NCBI RefSeq assembly: GCF_004770745.1
Contig: NZ_RQGD01000046.1
Span: forward strand, 361,428-425,427
Length of the DNA: 64,000 nucleotides
Source of the DNA: Leptospira ognonensis
GTDB lineage: Bacteria > Spirochaetota > Leptospiria > Leptospirales > Leptospiraceae
Direction: 5' to 3'
Position 1 is the first letter of the stretch; each line of letters starts with the position of its first letter. The notes under the pieces were generated by a model. The model made no database searches and was not told the origin of the DNA. It saw only the letters and a list, made by a program, of their open reading frames with translations. This document shows positions 8,632 through 18,000 of the stretch, one piece after another. The position numbers and the translations under genes are program-made.

Positions 8632-9309
8632 ATGTCTTCTATCTTAAAAATTCTAATCATTGAGGATGAGCCTGGAATACTTTCTGCTCTCGAAATTTCA
8701 TTGAGAGGCGAAGGTTTTGCTACTGTAAGTGCGATGACGGGCGAAGATGGACTTAAACATATGTCGGATGAAATACACTTAGTTTTACTTGACATTGGTT
8801 TACCTGATAAGAGTGGATTTGACGTTCTAAAAGAAATTCGTAAGAATTTTTCCGTCCCTGTACTTATGCTGACAGCAAGAGATTCTGAAATTGATAAAGT
8901 CTTGGGGCTGGAGTTAGGTGCTGATGATTATGTAGTCAAACCATTTAGTCCGAGAGAACTGGTGGCGAGAATCCGAGCCATCACCCGAAGAACGAATGCG
9001 ATACCTTTATCCAAGAAACCGATTTTATTTATCCATCAGGAAAAAAAGTTAATCTACTTTAAGGAGAAGCTTATGGCTCTTTCTCCGTATGAATTCCGAA
9101 CTCTTTCTCTATTTTTAAAATATCCAGGGCGAATTTTTACTCGGGAAGAAATTATGGACAGTGTTTGGACAGAACCAGAAGATAGTTTTGATCGTGCCGT
9201 AGATACCGTGATCAAGAATATTAGAAATCGTATGAAAGAAATTGACCCGAAAGCAGATCTCATCGAAACGAGAAGAGGGCAAGGTTATGGCATAAAGGAA
9301 AGTATATGA
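8632..9309 (+). CDS. creB: CreB-like response regulator (OmpR family)
   Basis: A 225-residue OmpR/PhoB-type regulator. The receiver domain spans about residues 5-115, with the acidic pair in IIEDEP, the phospho-acceptor Asp in LLDIGLPD (codon 8791-8793), Thr in LMLTARDS and Lys in DYVVKPF. A winged-helix domain fills the rest (SPYEFRTLSLFLKYPGRIFTREE, then GQGYGIKE). The ATG at 8632 is preceded by TAAGG; a GTG at 8626 overlaps that ribosome site. The assignment as CreB rests mainly on the neighbours, since the kinase and the membrane protein after it closely follow E. coli CreC and CreD. It overlaps the kinase start by 4 bp. Confidence 0.85.
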   Translation: MSSILKILIIEDEPGILSALEISLRGEGFATVSAMTGEDGLKHMSDEIHLVLLDIGLPDKSGFDVLKEIRKNFSVPVLMLTARDSEIDKVLGLELGADDYVVKPFSPRELVARIRAITRRTNAIPLSKKPILFIHQEKKLIYFKEKLMALSPYEFRTLSLFLKYPGRIFTREEIMDSVWTEPEDSFDRAVDTVIKNIRNRMKEIDPKADLIETRRGQGYGIKESI

Positions 9310-10744
9310 ATCTTTGGATCCGCATCATTCTTAGTTTTTTTTTATCCTAGGACTTGGTTTTTACTATCTTATAGATAAAACGGAGGACTCTATTCGGCCA
9401 CGTTATATGGAAACCGTTGAAGAGTCCTTAAATGATACAGCTCACATTCTCTCTGCGAGTATAGAAGAAAATTTGCCGGATGAAAAACCTACCACGAGTA
9501 TCCTAAAAAAAATTGCTTCTTCCATCCTATCTCCGATTTTCAAAAATGCAAAGGCTCGCAATTTTGAAGCGAAAATTTATAGCCTGACGAAGACGGAAAC
9601 CGACATACAAGCATATGTCACAGATCATAACGGACTAGTGATTTTCGATTCGGAGGGTTATAGGGAAGGGCTCGACTATTCTAAGTTCAATGATGTTTTA
9701 TTAACTTTAAAAGGAAAGTACGGGGCCAGATCTAGCAAATTGCAAGATGCTTCCGGGGAAGGTGCTCTTTTTGTTGCAGCTCCGATTTCTTGGAATCAGC
9801 AAGTCATCGGTGTGATCACGGTTGTTAAACCAAAAATTAGCGTCGTTCCTTTCATTGAACTTGCTAAGGAAAAATTTTGGCGTATCACCTTGGTTGTTGG
9901 CTTCAGCATCGCCTTCGTGTTTAGTATCCTTGCTTATCTGATGTTTAGACCGATTGGCAAACTTTCTGTGTATGTCGCAGCATTGCGGAACAAATCACGA
10001 ATTCCATTTCCGAAGATTGGATTAAAAGAACTGGAACTTTTAGGAAAAGAAATAGATAGTCTTGTATCTGCATTGGAGGGGAAGGAATATATAGAAAATT
10101 ACGTGCAAACATTGACTCACGAAATTAAGAGTCCGTTGTCTTCCATAATCGCCTCTTCAGAATTATTGGAAACACATCCCGAGAACAGTAAAATACTATT
10201 GGAAAATATTTCAAAAGAAGGGAAACGTATCCAAAGAATCATAGAACAAATGTTATCTCTATCTTCACTTGAAGGTAAAAAATATTTGCTCAAAAGGGAA
10301 GAGGTTGATTTGAATGAAGTTTTAAAAGAGGTGATTTCCTCATTTGATTTAGAATTCCAAACAAAAGGAATCAAATACCAATTAGCCGGTCCCAAGGCTG
10401 TCATTCTTGCAGATCGAGAGTATCTTGGCATTGCCTTTCAAAATCTAATTCGAAATTCCATGGATTTCGCAAACTTTGGAGATCGCATTCAAATAAATAT
10501 CTCAAAGCTCGATGATAGTATTGTTAAAGTGGATGTTTTAGACGAGGGCTCGACAATTCCCGAGTATGCACTTTCAAGAATTCAAGAGAGATTCTATTCC
10601 CTTCCCAGACCGCATACCCATCAGAAAAGCTCAGGGCTCGGACTTAGCATTGTTAAGCAAATTGCAGAACTCCACCATGCAGAGCTCCTAGTCCAAAATC
10701 GGGAAGGTAATGGAGTGCAAGCCTCGCTCATTTTCAGATCGTAA
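9306..10744 (+). CDS. creC: CreC-like sensor histidine kinase, frameshifted in a T9 tract
   Basis: Membrane sensor kinase of the CreBC system. The natural start is the ATG at 9306 (ATGA overlap with creB), giving MNLWIRIILSFF and then a stop at 9348 because the T run at 9335-9343 has nine T. A tenth T would join it in frame to ILGLGFYYLIDKTEDS and the rest of the kinase; the intact downstream frame covers 9407-10744 from the first ATG. The sensor domain matches E. coli CreC (YSKFNDVLLTLKGKYGARSS, FVAAPISW). A second TM lies near 9890-9940, the phospho-accepting His is in LTHEIKSPL (codon 10118-10120), and the C-terminus has YALSRIQERFYSLP and SSGLGLSIV. Possible explanations are sequencing error, phase variation, slippage decoding or a real mutation. 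Confidence 0.85.
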
Positions 10745-10751
10745 CTTTTTA

Positions 10752-10773
10752 CTCACGCTCACACAATCCTCAC
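10752..10773 (+). promoter_or_regulatory. cre-tag-like CreB site upstream of creD
   Basis: CTCAC occurs at 10752-10756, 10758-10762 and 10769-10773. The last two are CTCAC-N6-CTCAC, the architecture of the E. coli CreB cre-tag (TTCAC-N6-TTCAC) with the first T changed to C. A TAGAAT -10-like hexamer lies at 10806-10811 and the creD ATG at 10832. CreB binding is inferred from this match and the location. Confidence 0.5.
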
Positions 10774-10831
10774 ACTCTACACATAATTTACTCACTCACT
10801 TCGGCTAGAATGATTTCATGGAGAATTTAAA

Positions 10832-12157
10832 ATGAGTAAATTTCAAACATCGATCAATATACGTCTGATGATTTTAGGAGGTATGATACTTGCATTTCTC
10901 ATACCACTCTTAATGATTTCATCACTCATAGAAGAAAGAAGCATTTCAAGAAACGCGGCTGCGGATGAAATGGGAGACAAATGGGGGAAAAGTCAGATAA
11001 TAGCTGGTCCCATTTTACAAATTCCATATAACATGCGTATACCAAAATCAGGTTCTGCGAATAGCAAGGATAAATGGGATTATGTTACCGAATATGCATA
11101 TATCCTCCCAGAAGATATTTATTACGATGCAAATCTTAAAACCGAATTGCGAAAGAGAAGTATCTACGAAACGCCTCTATATGCAGGTCAAATTAAGATT
11201 TCTGGAAAATTTCGAGCTATCGATACTTCAGATTTTCCTTCTGAAACGACCTATATTTATTTTGAGGATGCAAAGGTATTTCTTTCTTTGTCCGATATGC
11301 AAGGATTAGGTGGAGAGATGAAATTTAACTGGGGAGGAAAAAATAAAAATCTCCTGCCAGGAACAAGAGCTAGCTATTTTCCGAACGGATTGCATGCGCT
11401 CGTTTCCTTGAATACGGATTCAGGAGAGACCAATTTTAATCTTGTGTTTGACCTAAAGGGTTCCTCAAGTCTCTATTTTAGTCCCATTGGAAAAAATAGT
11501 AAATTTACAATGACAGCAGATTGGAAGGATCCATCGTTTGCTGGAAATATTTTGCCAAAAGAACGTAGCATCACCGAGGAAGGATTTTCTGCAGTTTGGG
11601 AATCCTCTTACTTTGCACGAAGTTATCCTCAACATATAATGAACATGGATGAAAGCATGTCTCAATTGATTTTTTCATCTAGCTCAGGAGTTGACTTAGT
11701 GTTGGCAGTGGATTATTACCATAAGATTCAAAGAGCCACAAAATACGGCCTTTTGATTCTTGTTACTAGCTTTGCCATTTTCTTTCTAATGGAGATATTT
11801 GGAGGTGTCATCCTTCATCCCATTCAATACCTTCTCATAGGAAGTGCGATGATTCTTTTTTATATTTTGAATCTTTCTCTATCTGAGCATATTGGCTTTT
11901 TACCTGCCTATACAGTCGCATCGCTTGCAGTAACGGGGCTAATTGGTTATTATGCAGCCAGTGTATTAAAGAATCAGAAAAAAGGAATGATGACAAGTAT
12001 CTACTATTTGATACTTTATACATTTCTATATATCATTCTTGCCTCAGAGGAACAGGCGTTACTCCTTGGTTCCTGTGCACTATTTGCTGCATTGGCAGCG
12101 ATTATGCATTTCACGCGAAAAATAGATTGGTATCAATTTGGAAAGGAAACTCAATAG
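10832..12157 (+). CDS. creD: CreD-like inner-membrane protein
   Basis: A 441-residue membrane protein homologous to E. coli CreD, a CreBC-regulated protein linked to envelope stress and beta-lactam phenotypes. An N-terminal TM lies at about residues 10-30 (MILGGMILAFLIPLLMISSLI). A large extracytoplasmic domain has CreD signatures, including IAGPILQIP, DWKDPSFAGNILPKER and FSAVWESSYFARS. Five to six TM segments follow from about residue 300, with RATKYGLLIL, LHPIQYLLIGSAMILFY, LSEHIGFLPAY and KIDWYQF. It lies 87 bp after creC behind a candidate CreB site, so it may have its own regulated promoter. A GGAG ribosome site precedes the ATG. Confidence 0.9.
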   Translation: MSKFQTSINIRLMILGGMILAFLIPLLMISSLIEERSISRNAAADEMGDKWGKSQIIAGPILQIPYNMRIPKSGSANSKDKWDYVTEYAYILPEDIYYDANLKTELRKRSIYETPLYAGQIKISGKFRAIDTSDFPSETTYIYFEDAKVFLSLSDMQGLGGEMKFNWGGKNKNLLPGTRASYFPNGLHALVSLNTDSGETNFNLVFDLKGSSSLYFSPIGKNSKFTMTADWKDPSFAGNILPKERSITEEGFSAVWESSYFARSYPQHIMNMDESMSQLIFSSSSGVDLVLAVDYYHKIQRATKYGLLILVTSFAIFFLMEIFGGVILHPIQYLLIGSAMILFYILNLSLSEHIGFLPAYTVASLAVTGLIGYYAASVLKNQKKGMMTSIYYLILYTFLYIILASEEQALLLGSCALFAALAAIMHFTRKIDWYQFGKETQ

Positions 12158-12172
12158 TTTTGTGTGAGTAAC

Positions 12173-12217
12173 AATCGAGTCGCTTGTCTGACTTCTCAAA
12201 TTGCCAAGCGACCGATT
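12173..12217. terminator. strong hairpin between creD and the acyl-CoA dehydrogenase gene
   Basis: The arms GTCGCTTG/CAAGCGAC pair perfectly and extend outward through AATCG/CGATT with one bulged base, giving a stem of about 13 bp. It lies between convergent genes. No T run follows on either strand, so termination activity is uncertain. Confidence 0.4.
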
Positions 12218-12254
12218 CGTATTAAAATTATGTAAAAAAATATGAAACGTAAGA

Positions 12255-13982
12255 TTACTTAACCATCTCCTGCAATCGAATCAGATTTCCCGTGACTATC
12301 GCCAGTGAATCTACATGATATTCTTTACACCAAGCCTGACGAATTGATTTTTTCTCACCTTTCGCACGGTGAGCAGCTCTTTCCATCAAATAACCTTCGA
12401 TGAGTCTTGCTGCCGATTCAACCACTTCAAATGCATACTTCTCTCTTACGGGAGTCTCGTTAAATTTTTTCCAAGTTTCTACAATCTCCTCAAAGGTTTC
12501 TCTTAGCTTTTTTAAAGTGGAAGGAGAAGAAAAATCTTTAGATAGATGTTCTAGATAAGCACGAAAAACGCCAGTCTGGGACATTCCCGAAGTGATGCCG
12601 CCAATGGCTGCGTTGACTTGGATTTGGGTGGTTCCATCGTAAATGTTTGTGATCCGTGCATCACGATAGAGCCTTGCAAGATCATATTCTTCTGTATATC
12701 CAGCGCCACCAAATACCTGCAATGCGTCATATACTAAATCATTACATGTTTCAGAATTAAAATATTTGGATATAGGTGTTAATGTGTTTGCTACTTTTTC
12801 CCAAAATTTAGCCTCTTTTGCTTCATTCGAAGCAGGATCTAAATTTTTTAGATCTTCAAACCAATAGTATTTGTCCACAGAATAAGCTGCTTCCACCATA
12901 AGGCATCGCATCGCTGCAATTTCACGTTCCATACGATCCAATAATCTTTTAACAGCAGGAATTGTAATGATGGGTTTTCCAAATTGTATACGTTCCATAG
13001 CATATTTTTTAGCTTCTTCGTAGGCAGCTGTGGCAATGCCCGTTCCTTGGGAGGAAACACTTAATCTTGCACCATTTAACATCCCCATTACATACTTAAC
13101 AAGACCAAAGCCTTCTTTTCCTACAAGATGAGCCTTGCTATTTTCATAGACCACTTCACAAGTCGCCGATGCCTTGATGCCCAATTTTTTTTCAATACCT
13201 TGGATGGAGTAATCCTTGTTTTCAACGATGTAAAAAGAGAGACCTCGTGCCCCACTCTCTGGCGATCCATTACGAGCGAGTGTTAGTGTGAGGCCTGGTT
13301 CTCCATTTAGACCGCAAGCCATAGTTTGGTATCTTTTTGTTCCCGTGATGAACCATTCCTCGCCTTTTTTTACCGCTTTCGTGGCAACATTTGGTAAATC
13401 TGATCCAAAGTCTGGTTCCGAAAGGCCCATAGTAACGCTGTAATGATTGGAGATGATTTTTGGAATCCATTCATTTTTCATTTCATCTGTTGCACATCTT
13501 TCCAAAATACTCGCAAGACCCATACTACCAACCGCTATCGTAATCGAACTGTCTGATCTATACATTAGTTCGGCGATCATGGCTTTAATGATATTTGGAA
13601 CTCCTAAGCCACCATACTTTCGTTTGAAACCAGAAGGACCTAGACCTGCTTCCTGGTATTTATGGATCACATCAACCATTGCCTGTGGATGTTTTACGAC
13701 GCCATTTTCATACGAAAGTCCCTCCCAATCAACTTCTTGAGCAACTTGAGAAACATACATGCCAGATATTTCACCGCAGGAATTTAGAATTTCTTCATAG
13801 AATGCGATTGCCTCCTCAACGCTTGAGGGTGCCATTTCTAATCGCGGATTCTTAGTTTCTGTATAAAGTTTCGCATCTTCAAAATTGTTCTCGTATATGT
13901 TCACAATTTCATTCCAATCAATAAGAGATTGGAAGTGTTCTTTTAAATCTTCATTCGTTTGATAATAATTGCTTTGGATCAT
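12255..13982 (-). CDS. acyl-CoA dehydrogenase with Asp at the catalytic-Glu position
   Basis: A 575-residue FAD enzyme that should introduce the alpha-beta double bond in acyl-CoA thioesters. The N-terminal helical domain is followed by the FAD/substrate motif VTMGLSEPDFGSDL (about residue 210), the beta domain (WFITGTKRYQT, IEKKLGIKASATCEVVYE) and the C-terminal helical domain (RIQFGKPI, DALQVFGGAGYTEEYDLARLYRDARI). The usual catalytic Glu of MCAD-type enzymes (IYEGT) is Asp449 here, in NIYDGTTQIQ (codon 12636-12638). The alternative Glu used by isovaleryl-CoA dehydrogenase is Ala in LNGARLSV. The extra C-terminal region (about 460-575) is typical of the longer ACAD group. It is monocistronic. 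Confidence 0.88.
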   Translation of the reverse strand: MIQSNYYQTNEDLKEHFQSLIDWNEIVNIYENNFEDAKLYTETKNPRLEMAPSSVEEAIAFYEEILNSCGEISGMYVSQVAQEVDWEGLSYENGVVKHPQAMVDVIHKYQEAGLGPSGFKRKYGGLGVPNIIKAMIAELMYRSDSSITIAVGSMGLASILERCATDEMKNEWIPKIISNHYSVTMGLSEPDFGSDLPNVATKAVKKGEEWFITGTKRYQTMACGLNGEPGLTLTLARNGSPESGARGLSFYIVENKDYSIQGIEKKLGIKASATCEVVYENSKAHLVGKEGFGLVKYVMGMLNGARLSVSSQGTGIATAAYEEAKKYAMERIQFGKPIITIPAVKRLLDRMEREIAAMRCLMVEAAYSVDKYYWFEDLKNLDPASNEAKEAKFWEKVANTLTPISKYFNSETCNDLVYDALQVFGGAGYTEEYDLARLYRDARITNIYDGTTQIQVNAAIGGITSGMSQTGVFRAYLEHLSKDFSSPSTLKKLRETFEEIVETWKKFNETPVREKYAFEVVESAARLIEGYLMERAAHRAKGEKKSIRQAWCKEYHVDSLAIVTGNLIRLQEMVK

Positions 13983-14084
13983 ACTCGCCTCTAGGTTCTA
14001 GCTGAATATGATTTGCGGGATTGATTTGTGCGACAAAAATTTGAGATGTATCAAAAAATAATATTCAGAAATTGATTAAAAGTA

Positions 14085-14096
14085 GACCGAACGGTA
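14085..14096. promoter_or_regulatory. palindromic operator candidate GACCG-AA-CGGTA
   Basis: GACCGAACGGTA is an ACCG-N2-CGGT dyad of the kind bound by several TetR-family fatty-acid regulators. It lies about 100 bp upstream of the acyl-CoA dehydrogenase start (13982) and 180 bp before the hydrolase gene. No regulator gene is adjacent, so the link is weak. Confidence 0.3.
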
Positions 14097-14276
14097 TACT
14101 AATTTTATTGTCTTTAAAACTTCCAGGAGCTTTTAGACATGGGAAATGTTTCAAAAGAATTTAAATTATTCATAGTTCCAGATAAAAAAACAGGAGCTTG
14201 AAAGCAAAAATACGGATTCAAAAGATTGACAAAGGAAAGGAAACGGATGCATCCTTTCATCGAAGAAAGGAGAATT

Positions 14277-15083
14277 ATGAAAAAATATTTTTTACTAGTC
14301 GTCGCTCTTGTCGTGATGAATTGTTCAAGCACGCCAAGCGTCGAGATGCCTGTCAAAAAGACAATCGAAGGTAAGTCTGTCGAATATAAATTGGATGGAA
14401 AAACTTACGAGGGTTATTTGGCAGTTGACAACTCAGTATCAGGGAAAAGACCTGGAGTACTCGTTATCCATGAATGGTGGGGTTTAAACGATTATCCAAA
14501 ACAAAGAGCCAAACAGCTTGCTGATTTGGGTTATGTTGCTTTCGCCATGGACGTTTATGGAAAAGGGATCGTAGCTGCAGATCACAACGAAGCGGGAAAA
14601 TTGTCAGGTGCCAACGGTGATTCAAAAGTTCTTTTAAAGAAAATCAATGAGGCCCTAAAGATTTTGAAGGCTGATCCAAATGTAGACCCAACAAAAATTG
14701 CAGCCATCGGTTATTGTTTTGGCGGTATGGGTGTGATCGAAATTGCACTTGATGGCCAAGATTTAAAAGGCGGAATCGTATCCTTTCATGGCATGCTCGG
14801 AAGCAAAAATTTAGCATCTGGCGCGAAGAAGGTGAAAACTAAAATGCTCATCCATCATGGGGCAGATGATCCATTCATTCCAAAAGAAGCAGTCGCTACT
14901 TTCATTAAAACTTTGGAAGATGCGAAAGCTCCACTAACGTTTGTTTCTCATCCTGGAGCCGTTCACGGTTTTACAAGACCAGGTTCAGAGAAACACGGAT
15001 TGCCTGGTCTAGCTTATAACAAACAAGCAGACTATTCTTCTTTTGAAAGTATGAAAGCCTTCCTTGCTGCGAATTTCAAATAA
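14277..15083 (+). CDS. dienelactone hydrolase-family lipoprotein
   Basis: A 268-residue alpha/beta hydrolase of the DLH family with a lipoprotein signal (LVVALVVMNC, Cys16). The catalytic set is visible: Glu in VIHEWWGLND, nucleophile Cys in IGYCFGGMG, Asp in HHGADDPFIP and His in PGAVHGFTRPG. The ATG at 14277 has an AAAGGAG ribosome site; an in-frame TTG at 14226 would place 17 charged residues before the signal peptide and is unlikely. Such exported DLH proteins hydrolyse small esters or lactones; the substrate is unknown. Its 3' end overlaps the convergent czcA-type gene by 52 bp. Confidence 0.85.
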   Translation: MKKYFLLVVALVVMNCSSTPSVEMPVKKTIEGKSVEYKLDGKTYEGYLAVDNSVSGKRPGVLVIHEWWGLNDYPKQRAKQLADLGYVAFAMDVYGKGIVAADHNEAGKLSGANGDSKVLLKKINEALKILKADPNVDPTKIAAIGYCFGGMGVIEIALDGQDLKGGIVSFHGMLGSKNLASGAKKVKTKMLIHHGADDPFIPKEAVATFIKTLEDAKAPLTFVSHPGAVHGFTRPGSEKHGLPGLAYNKQADYSSFESMKAFLAANFK

Positions 15084-18000
15084 ACAATAGGTAAAATAAA
15101 AAGGGTTAATATACTCGCAGTGATTAACCCGCCGATCACAACAGTGGCCAGAGGTCTTTGTACCTCGGCTCCCGGTGTCGTACTAATTGCCATGGGAATA
15201 AAGCCAATCGAGGCAAGTAGGGCAGTTGTTAAAACAGGACGTAGTCTCAAGACTGCTGCCTCTTTAACAGCTTTTAGGGTGTCGATTCCTTTTTCTTCGA
15301 GTTCTCTTATAAAGGTAATGAGTACCAGTCCATTTAACACAGCTACACCGAACAGTGCTATAAACCCAACTCCCGCCGATATGCTAAATGGCATTTGGCG
15401 CAAAAAGAGTGCATAGATTCCGCCCGTAATGGCAAGGGGCACATTCAAAAAAATAATGAGAGCAGGGGTCCAGTCTCCGAAGGCTAAAAACAAAATTAAG
15501 AGTATCGCCATGAGAGTGACGGGAACTACGATCATCAGTGTTTCTGACGCTGATTCAAATTTTTGAAACTCACCTCCAATCACATAATGGTAGCCTTGTG
15601 GAAAGATCAGAGCTTCTTGGATTTTTTGTCTGACTCTCTTGACGGTGTTTACCATATCACTACCGCGAATATTAAACTGAACTAGCGCTAAACGACTTTG
15701 ATTTTCATGATTGATTTGAACGGGACCATCCTCAATATTAATGTCTGTTAACTCGTGTAAAGGGCTATATATTTTATTTCCAACTTCAATCGGCAAGTTT
15801 CGTATATTATCTGGATTTGATCCTGTATCCGTTTTTATGACAATGTCAAATCTCCTCATGCCTTCGTAAAGGATTCCGACTGGATATCCCGATGAGATTG
15901 ATTGTACAAGTTGATTGATATTTGTAACTGATTGTCCATAACGTGCAAGCTTCTCTCGGATCGGATTGATCCTGAGGTATTCAAGACCAGAGAGCTGTTC
16001 AATTCGCAAATCTACTACGCCTTTCTCCGATTTTATCGTTTCGGAAATTTTCTCCGCTAAGTACTTTAATGTTTTTAAATCTTCGCCAAATATTTTAATT
16101 CCGACATCTGAACGGATGCCTGCCATGATTTCATTATTTCTCATTTCAATTGGCTGAGAGATCCCGAAGGAAATATCCGGCACATGTGTCTGTACAGTCT
16201 CAGCAATTTTATTTTCTAATTCTTCTTTTGATAGAGACCATTCCTTGCGAGGGCGGAGGTTAAGATACACATCAGACTTATCGAGACCCATCGGTTCATT
16301 GGCAAGCTCCGGTGAACCACTTCGAGATACGACACCTGTTACTTCTGGTATAACTTTTAAGAGGATTTTTTCTATTTTTGAAGTGGTATCGATAGAATAT
16401 TGCAACGAGGCCGAGGGAAGTCGTGTCACTTCTAAGAGAATATTTCCTTCATCAAGGGTTGGCAAAAATTCACCACCCATAAAATAAAAAAGTAAAATTG
16501 AACTAACAAATGTAGCGCCTGTTATATATATAAATTCATTTCCTTTGGTGATCGCATAATTTAATTTTGGAGTATACCAAGCGTGTATTCTTTTAAAAAT
16601 GTAAGTTTCTTCTTCCTCATGATGATTGGGACTTAAAAAATAGGAAGCCAAAACGGGAATGATTGTGAGGGTAAGAAAAAAAGCTCCTAGTAATGCAAAA
16701 AGTACAGTAAGAGCCATAGGTATAAACATTTTACCTTCTGTCCCACTGAGTGCCAGTATCGGAATGTAAACGATACCTATGATGAGTTCGCCATATATCG
16801 TAGCCTTTCTTACTTCAATGGTAGCTGTCAGTATGGTATCTCTTTTTTCCAAATCAGTTAAGTTTCTTTTCAATTCCTTTCTTCTGTCTAGAAGACGCCT
16901 ATGAGAGTTTTCGATCAATATTACGGCTCCATCTACTATCAATCCGAAATCGATCGCACCCATCGACATAAGATTTGCTGGCAATTCGCGGATATGCATC
17001 ATCGATAAAGCAAATAACATCGCTAAAGGGATCATGCTTGCAATGACTAGTCCTGATCTTAAATCGCCTATCATAATGAAAAGTATGATGATTACTAGGA
17101 GAGCTCCCTCTGATAGATTCCATATTACCGTCTGAATCGTATTTTTCACCATAATGGAGCGATCATAATAAGGAACAATTTTCATACCAGCAGGTAAAGT
17201 TTTCTCAATAGAAAGTATTTTTTCTTTAACAGCCTTTGTAACCTCAAGTGAATTTCCACCGAGTAACATGAGCGTTACGGCTCCTACAACTTCTCCATTC
17301 CCATTTGCGGTTGCTGCTCCTTTTCTTAATCGATAACCTTCTAGTACTTTGGCGACAGAATTTAAATAGATAGGAAATCCATCTGCTGTTCTACCAATTT
17401 GAATTTTTTGGAAATCGGCGATATTTTTCAAAAGGCCATCACTACTTATGATTAGCTGCTCCTGATTTTTTTCGATATAACCGCTACCTGTCGCTCCATT
17501 ATTTTTCACAATGGCTTCTGCAATCTGATTTAAAGAAACACCAAGGGAAACCATCGCTTGAGGATTGATGATAACCTGGTATTGTTTCGTTTTTCCACCG
17601 AAGCTATTCACTTCTACGATTCCTGGAACGGTTTTTAATATAGGATTGATAAACCAGTTGAGAAAGGTTGTTTTCTCGATGTCACTGTGAAGTTTACTCT
17701 CTAAGGTGAATTGAAATACTTCGCCGAGACCAGTCGTAATTGGTGCGATTTGAGGTGTCCCAAAAACAGTCGGAATATTCCCAGATGCTTCTTGTAACTT
17801 TTCACTTACCAATTGCCTGGCATTCAATAGGTTGGTTCCATCAGCAAAGACAGCGGTGACTAGCGAAAAACCATATCTTGATACAGACCTGACTTCAATT
17901 AAATGTGGTATTCCTGATAAGGCTCGTTCAACAGGATAGGTGATATATTGCTCTATTTCCAAAGTTGAGAGTGAAGGTGAAGAAGTAATCACTTGAACTT

